Positions 54,921 to 61,519 of a stretch of 61,519 nt of DNA are shown here, piece after piece. The stretch spans positions 1-61,519 of the forward strand of contig JAIPFM010000156.1 in assembly GCA_021736645.1 (NCBI GenBank), given 5' to 3'. The translations under genes were made by a program, and so were the position numbers. Each line of letters opens with the position of its first letter. The stretch's first letter is position 1. Source of the DNA: Phycisphaerae bacterium. Lineage in GTDB: Bacteria; Planctomycetota; Phycisphaerae; Sedimentisphaerales; Anaerobacaceae. The notes beneath the pieces were generated by a model. That model searched no databases and was not told the DNA's origin. It worked only from the letters and a program-made list of their open reading frames with translations.

Positions 54921-56318
54921 TCAAATCACCTCAAACCTAATTACCTGGCTCATGGCCAGGCCTGTGCGCTGGTCTTGCGGCAGGAGGCTCAATCGAACAC
55001 GCACTTTGTACTTGCCCGGCGAAAGCACCAGGGGTTTGTTTTGGGTGATGTCCAGCCATTGGCTGTCCAGAATGAGATTGCCGAAGCTTCGGCCGTGTGA
55101 ACTGTCTGCACCCAGCGTGGGTTCTGTGAGAGGCGGGTGGTGTCTGTACCAGATGCCATTGACCTCCACCTCCAGGGCTTCAAAGGGCTTGTTCAGGACG
55201 ATGAGACTCTGACCCGGTTCGGTCGTGGCCTGGATCTTAATCAGCTGTGGCAGGCCTTCAGGCCATACTGATTGATTGCATTGAATGGCGATACGGACGC
55301 CATCCGCAACGCCCGTTTGCTCATATCCTTCCTCTGTAGCCCTCCCGTACAACCCCCCGACCATCCCCATTCCCCTCATGTCGATCGTCCCGTACAGGTA
55401 CGGCTGTGCGACGTGATCTACCCATTTTCGCACAGCCTGTAATGTCCGTGTGTTCTCAGCCAGTTCTTCAGACGTGCCTTCCCTGTTAAGATCCATGATC
55501 CACGGCAGTCGCAAGCCCTCTTCACAGGAGCCCTGCTCATAGATCAGGTCCCGATTGTAGGTGCTGTTGATTGCGGGATCTTCGAAATCCAGGCAACTCA
55601 GCAGCGCAGGTACACGCAGCCACCCGTGGAGTCGTATTAGCCGAGGCGCGTCGCCCAGTGACGCAGCCCCCTTCCTGGACTTGATCACAGGCACGAGCCA
55701 CCGGGAATCCATGAACTGGTTCAGAGATTCAGCCAGATGCCGGATGACGAACTCACGAAAGTCCAGGTCCGGATCACCCACGCAGGATTTCAGTACTTCA
55801 ATCGCGGGGTCCGTTCCCAGGGCCACCAGGTCCTCTACTGCAGCCCGCCTCATGCTTATGTCTTCGCTGGCCAGAGATTGGGTCAATGTGTCAAGGACAT
55901 CGGTCGGGGTCTGTCCTGGGGCTTCAAGCTGTGTCACAGGCGTGTTGGGGTTGATCGCTGATTTGACCGTGCCCATTGTTGCGATTGGCCGGGCCTGTCT
56001 TTCTATGCCTGTGGCCAGCTTGAGACAGGTCAATGTCGTGGCGTCAGCACCTGTTTCATATTGACCGAACTTGACTCGCATGACGAGCAGGTCGCTGTCA
56101 GGTGTGATGAGGCCATAGAGTCCCCCCTCTTTGAGCAACATGGAAGTCTCATGGACGTGCTTGTCTGCATATGTCTTGATCTGATCCCCAATCTGTCTGG
56201 GATAGACCAGTCCCAGTCGATCTGTCCAGCCCCAGTTTTCAGCGGGGTCCAATTCCGGTAGTGTGATGGGCGCGATCCTGGTGCCTCGAATGCCTACAAA
56301 CTCGTGACCTTTCTTCAT
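54921..56318 (-). CDS. extracytoplasmic-type domain protein, probably the split C-terminal half of the upstream M56 protein
   Basis: 465 residues with no signal peptide and no SD, starting inside the stop of the upstream gene (ATGA overlap). Around residues 140-210 there is a HEAT-like stretch (LASEDISMRRAAVEDLVALG); the C-terminal part is beta-rich (YKVRVRLSLLPQDQR). If one T is added to the T-run at 56321-56324, the upstream frame would read NNAPFYMKKGHEFVG without interruption, so this is probably the second half of one reading frame of about 1290 codons. Whether a real frameshift, a sequencing error or programmed slippage is open. A MITE follows 2 bp after the stop. Confidence 0.7.
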   Translation of the reverse strand: MKKGHEFVGIRGTRIAPITLPELDPAENWGWTDRLGLVYPRQIGDQIKTYADKHVHETSMLLKEGGLYGLITPDSDLLVMRVKFGQYETGADATTLTCLKLATGIERQARPIATMGTVKSAINPNTPVTQLEAPGQTPTDVLDTLTQSLASEDISMRRAAVEDLVALGTDPAIEVLKSCVGDPDLDFREFVIRHLAESLNQFMDSRWLVPVIKSRKGAASLGDAPRLIRLHGWLRVPALLSCLDFEDPAINSTYNRDLIYEQGSCEEGLRLPWIMDLNREGTSEELAENTRTLQAVRKWVDHVAQPYLYGTIDMRGMGMVGGLYGRATEEGYEQTGVADGVRIAIQCNQSVWPEGLPQLIKIQATTEPGQSLIVLNKPFEALEVEVNGIWYRHHPPLTEPTLGADSSHGRSFGNLILDSQWLDITQNKPLVLSPGKYKVRVRLSLLPQDQRTGLAMSQVIRFEVI

Positions 56319-58804
56319 GTAAAAGGCGCATTGTTGTACAGGGCCCTGTTGAACTCCAGAATCGACACCATCACGGCCTGCACCTGCTCTGTCTGGGCCA
56401 TGGGCTTGAGGATATTGACGGCCTTGACGTCTAAACCTCCCTGATCAAATAGTCCGCTCAAGGGCCCTGCCACCTTGGGGCCGATAGCAGAGAGCGCTTT
56501 GGCAGCAGTCTGCCATTCCGCTTCATCCTCGCTCTTGAGCTGCTCGATCAGGCGATTGATTTCCCTGAGTTCTTGTTTGCTTACCTTCCGCATCACCAGG
56601 TGAACCCGTGCAACATGGGGCATTCTTCCAGCCTCAACCCAGGTCAGTCTCACACCGGACGGCGCCTTGTCTGCATCGGCTGAAATGCGGTCCCACCACC
56701 TGGGCAGTACATCCAATGGCAGATCGAGCTTTGCACATAGGGATTTGATTTGATCAACGTGCCATGACATCTTGTCAGGCTGCTGTTCTGGATCGTGCAA
56801 GTCCAAGAGCCGAGACCAGGCCGCCAGGATCTTGGGATGAATTTCAAGGCGAACCCGACCTGCAATGGCCTTGGTTGTATGACCGAGTGAGAAACAAGAC
56901 AGATGCTGTGTCATCAGGGTTACTACAGAATCTACACACTGTAAACGCTCAATGTCAGTGAAAGGATGCCTTTGATGGTGATTCACCACAGCCGCAACGC
57001 TGGGCAGCAAGTCGTATTCTATGTAATCTGCATACGCAGTCTGCGCTGCACGCAGGTCTTTTTCCAGGCTCTGCCACTGCGCGTCTGTTCTCGCTTTTTG
57101 TGTGACGCTTCCACGGATCATGCGATCCACATTGGGTGCACAGCCTGCAACGTAATGATCCATGTATTTGTTCATTTCAAATACGAACCATCCCCATTGA
57201 GGCGTCTGTGTTGGAGGACAATCCATGAACATGTCATGCGCCATATCCAGATGCCCATCCCTTGCCAGGATCACAGCGGCATACGCCCTGGTGAAGTTTG
57301 CCTGAGGCATATCCGTCTGGGCTTCAGCCAAGCGCATCATCTGTTCAGCGGCACTTGCCGTATCACACTTGCCATAGAGCCAATCCAGAATGATCAGCCA
57401 TCGCTGGGCATAGAGACTCACTGGGAAGGCATCATCCGTTTGACGCAAGGCCTCAAATTCTTGGCGACTCGACGTGTACTGGCCCTTTGTCAGTTCTCCC
57501 TTGAGCTCATCGATGTACTGCCTGACCTGATCATATTGCCTGTCAATGGCAGGCGGTATTGTCCTATTTGGATCACTGATCTCATGATCAGGAAAACTGA
57601 ATCTCGATGGGTCCTTTTCATCCGCTGGAAGTTGGTCAAGGAGGGATCTTGTTTCTTCATCGTAGAGTGGCGCCGTCCATGGCCCCCTGGTCATGGGCAG
57701 CAGCATAAAGGCGAAGACCATGATGCAGACAAGGCCTGCGATCCCGATCTTTGCCGACGTCGGCATGGGTCTGCCAAGGATGTGCTTGATGCGCCCTGTC
57801 AACGCCTTCCTGGATTCCACCACGCCAATCAGGCCGAGACTGAAATGGGGTTTGGTAAAGGCGATCTCTGCGATGTCAATGAGTGTGGTGCTGTACTGCC
57901 CTGCGTCGTCGTGCCCCAGTTTCGTGAGTACGGTTTCATCCACGGCCTTTTCGCGGAGGTTTCGAATGTGGGCATTGGCCAGCCATGGCAGAGGATTGTA
58001 GAAGTAGGCGACCTGCAGCAATGTCTGAATGAGATTTACCCACAGGTCCGCACGCTTGATATGTACGAGTTCATGGAGCAGAATGGCCCTACGCCTGTCT
58101 TGGCTCATCGCGTGCTCAATAGCCTTGGGCATCAGGATCACAGGACGTATCAAGCCGCAGGCAGCCGGACTGTGCAAATACTTTGACACACGCATTTCAA
58201 TTGGATTTCGGAGGCCCACCTGCTCTGCGCAGGCCTGTGTCAACTCGTCCCAGGCTGCATCAGCCGGTCGACTCTGTGCCAGAAGTCGGCGTACAAACCA
58301 GAGCCGTTGAAACAGCAAACCCAGAACGGCAATCACACCTGCAATCCATGCACACAACATCCAGGCATGCCAGGTCAAGGTGCGAACCTTTTCAGCTTCG
58401 ATGGGGACAGCAATTTCCGGTTGTACCTTTGTCACTGTGGAAGTTTCAATGAATGACTGAGGCGTTGTCTCAGCATTCAATGAAGACGTGTTTACAGTCG
58501 AATTAACCTTTGCCGCAACCGGCAAAACCGGCTGACTCTCAACAGTCCGTATTTCCTGTGCGGGCGCCGGTACAGACACCCAGTATCCAATACCGGTCGG
58601 CGCACTCAATGTCGGTGGCAGGATCAATTTCACCAGCACCAGCATCCACACGCCATAGCGCACCACAGCACGCACTCTACGACGTATGAGCAGATCAACC
58701 CCGTATAGCACGACAATCAGAACGCTGGACTGAAAGAGCATGGCCCAGGAGAATCCCACAAAGGTCGCCCCAGCCTGATTAAGCACGTTAATGACTGATT
58801 CCAT
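56315..58804 (-). CDS. BlaR1-like M56 peptidase (second copy)
   Basis: 829 residues. TM segments near 20-40, 47-65 and 145-168, the M56 motif AILLHELVHIKRADLW (HExxH at 244-248) with NLREKAVDETVL downstream, and a further TM near 352-371, followed by an outer domain of about 450 residues ending in a short HEAT-like stretch (LKSEDEAEWQTAAKALSAIGP). No BlaI-type gene is adjacent upstream within the window; its partner may lie beyond 61519, or it may use the BlaI gene downstream. SD GGAG. It starts 27 nt after the HEAT protein gene, so all are probably one operon. Confidence 0.9.
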   Translation of the reverse strand: MESVINVLNQAGATFVGFSWAMLFQSSVLIVVLYGVDLLIRRRVRAVVRYGVWMLVLVKLILPPTLSAPTGIGYWVSVPAPAQEIRTVESQPVLPVAAKVNSTVNTSSLNAETTPQSFIETSTVTKVQPEIAVPIEAEKVRTLTWHAWMLCAWIAGVIAVLGLLFQRLWFVRRLLAQSRPADAAWDELTQACAEQVGLRNPIEMRVSKYLHSPAACGLIRPVILMPKAIEHAMSQDRRRAILLHELVHIKRADLWVNLIQTLLQVAYFYNPLPWLANAHIRNLREKAVDETVLTKLGHDDAGQYSTTLIDIAEIAFTKPHFSLGLIGVVESRKALTGRIKHILGRPMPTSAKIGIAGLVCIMVFAFMLLPMTRGPWTAPLYDEETRSLLDQLPADEKDPSRFSFPDHEISDPNRTIPPAIDRQYDQVRQYIDELKGELTKGQYTSSRQEFEALRQTDDAFPVSLYAQRWLIILDWLYGKCDTASAAEQMMRLAEAQTDMPQANFTRAYAAVILARDGHLDMAHDMFMDCPPTQTPQWGWFVFEMNKYMDHYVAGCAPNVDRMIRGSVTQKARTDAQWQSLEKDLRAAQTAYADYIEYDLLPSVAAVVNHHQRHPFTDIERLQCVDSVVTLMTQHLSCFSLGHTTKAIAGRVRLEIHPKILAAWSRLLDLHDPEQQPDKMSWHVDQIKSLCAKLDLPLDVLPRWWDRISADADKAPSGVRLTWVEAGRMPHVARVHLVMRKVSKQELREINRLIEQLKSEDEAEWQTAAKALSAIGPKVAGPLSGLFDQGGLDVKAVNILKPMAQTEQVQAVMVSILEFNRALYNNAPFT

Positions 58805-58831
58805 TTGTCCGCTCCAAATGTATATGATTCC

Positions 58832-61519
58832 CTATTGTGTGGCCTCGCTGCGTTGACGGATATCGTCAAGCGTCTCCCTGGCCACACGCCGCTTGTGATC
58901 CGTATCGGCCCGCTTGAGAAACTCCTCCAGCGGTGCTATCGCGTCCGATGTGCCGCGCCCGCGAAGGTGGATCGCTGCAGTGAGACCGACCCACAGGTCT
59001 TTGTCCTTGAGGGCGTCAATCAAAAGGGGCACAGACCGGTCGCCCAAAGCCATGGCCAATTCCTTGACCGCCTCTCGCCGAACCGCCACCGGGGCCGTTG
59101 ACCGCATCAGAGCAATGGCGACTGCGGTGAGTTGCTCTGTGGCAGACGCAGGCATCTCTCTGCCCCCGCCGCCCCACCGCATGTTTCTCAGGATGAGCCG
59201 CTGCGTGGCCGGCGACCCGGTGTGCATCAAGGCAACCAAGGCATCCACAGCCTGCTCATCGCCCAGTCTGGCCAGGCGCACGCCGGCCTCTGCACGCGCC
59301 CAGGGCGAGACCTGCGACAGAAGCACCTTCTGATGGAACGGTTTCAAGGCCTCCGGCGGCGGCTGCAGACGTTCGATGAGATAGAGCACGAGACTGGCTG
59401 AAGTCACATGGTCCGAGCCCCCGGCCTGCCCCACATCCACCATCTGCAGATACATGCCCGTCAACTCGGGCAGGACAGAGGCGTCTCCAATGGCAACCAG
59501 CGCATTAATCGCATCCCTGAATACCGGGCCTGGACCTGCGCGAAGTATCTCCACGAACGCACGCACGGCCTGGCGATCTCGATTGGCCGCCAACAGGGCC
59601 ATTGCATCCTTCTTCTCCTGAACGGTGCCCCTGTCCAGCCTGTCAATCGCACGCCGCAATTGGGCAGCCGTGGCTTGGGTCACGGTCAGTTTAATACGGT
59701 TGGACGCCACCAATCCACGCACAAGATTCGCAAATCCGAGGGCCGTCCCCGTGTCAGTCTCCTGCTGGCCAATGGGCAGGCGAAGCTGGATCTGAAAGGC
59801 GCCGGGCTTGCCCAGGTCAAAGGCCGTGTCACCAAAATCCAGTGTCAGTGTGGGCTGTGTGCGCGCCGCACCACGCCGCATGGGCAAAGTACGAATCGAC
59901 ACACGACCGCGAAGCTGCACCGCGTGCGCTTGGCCGACGTCGAGTGTATGAAAGTTTGCCTTTGGATGGGGCACATCATACATCACGCCGGTCTCTTCAG
60001 GCGCCAGCGTCCGGCCGTCCTTCAACACGGACAGTTGCCGGGCCGTGTAGATCACCGGGCAGTACAGTGTCACAGGCTCGTTGCTCGTGTTCCTGAGGGT
60101 GACATCGATCTCGACGGGATCACCCACACTCAGTGCAGCCCTGGCGATCTTGATCTCAGCAGAGACACCCTCGGCCACAGGCATGTCTGCGGGGCCATCA
60201 TTCGTCTGCTCATGTTCCCACCAGCTCAGATCGGCCCAGGTCTCGTTGACCTTGCGCACTGTGACCCAGAAGACCTTGCCCTCACTGCTTCGCACGGCAA
60301 TAAGTGTGCGCTCGCCCTTGGGCGGCTTGATCTCCTTGAGTGGGCTTTCGGCCAACTCCGACAGACGATCTACGGATGCCTGGGCAGGGTCGATACGATT
60401 TCCGTTGGCCTCAGAGAGCCAGAGCATGCGAACATCTGAATCCGGGTCGATCTTGATAGTACCCCCGTTGTCTGTGCTCCAGCCCAGTTCATCTCCCTCG
60501 GGCAAAGGCCAAACCGGCCCGGTAGCCCTTAAGCGTCTATTGAGGCGATCCAGGTCCACGGGCCTATCGGCCTTCAGGGTGCCGCCCAGCCTATCGGTCT
60601 CTCGTCCCTGTCGCCGCAGATAGGTCTGATAGTGTCGCTCAAATTGCTCAGACCTGTCGAACGTCGCCCAGTCCGTGACATACTCGCGCCCATAAAACTC
60701 ACGAATGGGAGGACGAGCCTTGGCCGCGTGCACGGAAGGCTTGAGGATCAGGCGCCATCGCTTGTCCCCCACGGTTTCCCAGTTGAGTGACTCCAGATGG
60801 TGGTCGCATGGCACCAATCTGCGAACGCCCGAAACGACAGCCACACTTCCGGCTGGCAATACTTCCTGGCTGCCTTCAGCCTGGGCAAAAATGTCAAATG
60901 CCAGATCAAAGGGGGCACGATCAATGATCAAGGCCAACAGCGGCCCGGACACACCGTATTTAGGCATGTCATCTGTAAAGGCGATTGTTATTTTGTGTCG
61001 AAGGACCTCCTCCCAACTCGGTTGAAAAGTTGCGCGGTAGTAGTCCTCCGGGAGTGCCTTGACCACCTCGAACTCAACCGTGTTTGTCAAGAGCCTGTCA
61101 AAATGTAGGGACACGTCCGGCTGGCACGGATCGACCACATCGACGTGTCTCCACCCATAGGCCACGCTATGCATGCCCGGAGACAAATCCAGATCCTGGG
61201 CGTCTAGACGACCTGGGAGTTGGAGGTTCATGCCGCCACTGCCAAACGGCCCCACCGTCAACCTCGAAGTATACTCCTTGTTGTCGAGCAGGCAGAACAT
61301 CAGCCCTCTGCGGTCGTATTGGTACGGATCGATGTTCTCCAGGGTCGGCTGCCACGCCCCTTGAAACGGCGATGTCGTTCTGATATGTACGGGTTCGCCA
61401 AATGCATATTTTGTGTGCACGGACAATTCAGGCAGGGGCATGCGGCCCCGCATGAGCATTCGCTTGATGTCGAGGACATACTCGTCTGCCACGGCTTGCC
61501 ACTGAGCACGGGTGGCATC
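58832..61519 (-). CDS. HEAT-repeat protein, 5' end beyond window
   Basis: The reading frame is open to the right edge (upstream codons read DATRAQWQA before a GTG at 61492), so the true start is probably outside. At least 895 residues are seen. The first about 560 are beta-rich with unrecognised domains. About 615-886 is an array of HEAT repeats (VPLLIDALKDKDLWVGLTAAIHLRG, AVDALVALMHTGSPATQRLILRN). The two proteins encoded downstream are M56 sensors with similar outer regions, so this may itself be the outer part of a third M56 protein whose protease domain lies off the window. Confidence 0.75.
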   Translation of the reverse strand, partial: DATRAQWQAVADEYVLDIKRMLMRGRMPLPELSVHTKYAFGEPVHIRTTSPFQGAWQPTLENIDPYQYDRRGLMFCLLDNKEYTSRLTVGPFGSGGMNLQLPGRLDAQDLDLSPGMHSVAYGWRHVDVVDPCQPDVSLHFDRLLTNTVEFEVVKALPEDYYRATFQPSWEEVLRHKITIAFTDDMPKYGVSGPLLALIIDRAPFDLAFDIFAQAEGSQEVLPAGSVAVVSGVRRLVPCDHHLESLNWETVGDKRWRLILKPSVHAAKARPPIREFYGREYVTDWATFDRSEQFERHYQTYLRRQGRETDRLGGTLKADRPVDLDRLNRRLRATGPVWPLPEGDELGWSTDNGGTIKIDPDSDVRMLWLSEANGNRIDPAQASVDRLSELAESPLKEIKPPKGERTLIAVRSSEGKVFWVTVRKVNETWADLSWWEHEQTNDGPADMPVAEGVSAEIKIARAALSVGDPVEIDVTLRNTSNEPVTLYCPVIYTARQLSVLKDGRTLAPEETGVMYDVPHPKANFHTLDVGQAHAVQLRGRVSIRTLPMRRGAARTQPTLTLDFGDTAFDLGKPGAFQIQLRLPIGQQETDTGTALGFANLVRGLVASNRIKLTVTQATAAQLRRAIDRLDRGTVQEKKDAMALLAANRDRQAVRAFVEILRAGPGPVFRDAINALVAIGDASVLPELTGMYLQMVDVGQAGGSDHVTSASLVLYLIERLQPPPEALKPFHQKVLLSQVSPWARAEAGVRLARLGDEQAVDALVALMHTGSPATQRLILRNMRWGGGGREMPASATEQLTAVAIALMRSTAPVAVRREAVKELAMALGDRSVPLLIDALKDKDLWVGLTAAIHLRGRGTSDAIAPLEEFLKRADTDHKRRVARETLDDIRQRSEATQ

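Noticed and set aside
56966-58186. 406-codon plus-strand ORF
   Set aside because: Antisense to the M56 gene with HExxH and membrane segments.

Overview
The window looks like a chromosomal segment of a Planctomycetes-type bacterium, most likely Phycisphaerae-like; Lentisphaerota or Kiritimatiellota are less likely alternatives. The pointers are an ECF sigma factor of the [15 protein letters not shown] type next to a WD40 Ser/Thr kinase, several Tat-exported Gfo/Idh/MocA oxidoreductases, a PD40-dockerin-LamG protein, very large BlaR1-like M56 proteins, and many exported carbohydrate enzymes. No rRNA, tRNA, CRISPR array or complete insertion sequence was seen. This placement comes from gene content only.

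Layout. (1) 0.2-7.2 kb (+): exported polysaccharide-degradation genes: BNR sialidase-like protein, coupled exported flavodoxin, GH10 xylanase, a fossil GH16 C-terminus, GH127, and an FG-GAP propeller protein. (2) 7.2-16.9 kb (+): ECF sigma / Ser-Thr kinase-WD40 / PD40-dockerin-LamG / secreted double NTF2-like protein. It is preceded by what looks like a collapsed second copy of the same block, a decapitated NTF2-like gene fused onto a truncated sigma gene, and both blocks end in homologous terminators. (3) 16.9-21.3 kb (-): operon of beta-helix protein, Gfo/Idh/MocA oxidoreductase and a ThuA-TIM-barrel fusion, with a 162-bp MITE just upstream. (4) 22.0-31.5 kb (-): large carboxypeptidase-regulatory-repeat protein and a tripartite RND efflux operon (OMF lipoprotein, MFP, RND) followed by an exported nitrilase. 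(5) 31.9-43.5 kb (+): BNR propeller, exported triple-repeat methyltransferase, then an operon of Gfo/Idh, HEAT, DUF6067-like glycosidase and Gfo/Idh. (6) 43.5-48.4 kb (-): lipoprotein C26 gamma-glutamyl hydrolase, a C69-M19 dipeptidase fusion and a DAACS symporter, which together read as a periplasmic peptide-scavenging set. (7) 48.9-61.5 kb (-): BlaI repressor with a 1726-residue BlaR1-like M56 protein under a promoter with two BlaI-like operators. Upstream of it lie a second M56 gene (probably split by a frameshift) and a HEAT protein running off the right edge.

Two families of small non-coding repeats are visible: a 118-bp palindromic element (three copies, two bracketing the symporter) and a 162-bp MITE with 19-bp terminal inverted repeats (two copies in opposite orientation). 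Together with three gene remnants (GH16 end, Gfo/Idh end, truncated sigma) and a short exported ORF, they indicate repeated local rearrangement.

The most noteworthy observations are the collapsed sigma/kinase/NTF2 block duplication, the BlaI-controlled giant M56 protein with no visible penicillin-binding sensor, the C69-M19 fusion locus, the exported SAM-methyltransferase and the two repeat families. Family assignments rest on motifs read by eye; no database search was possible.
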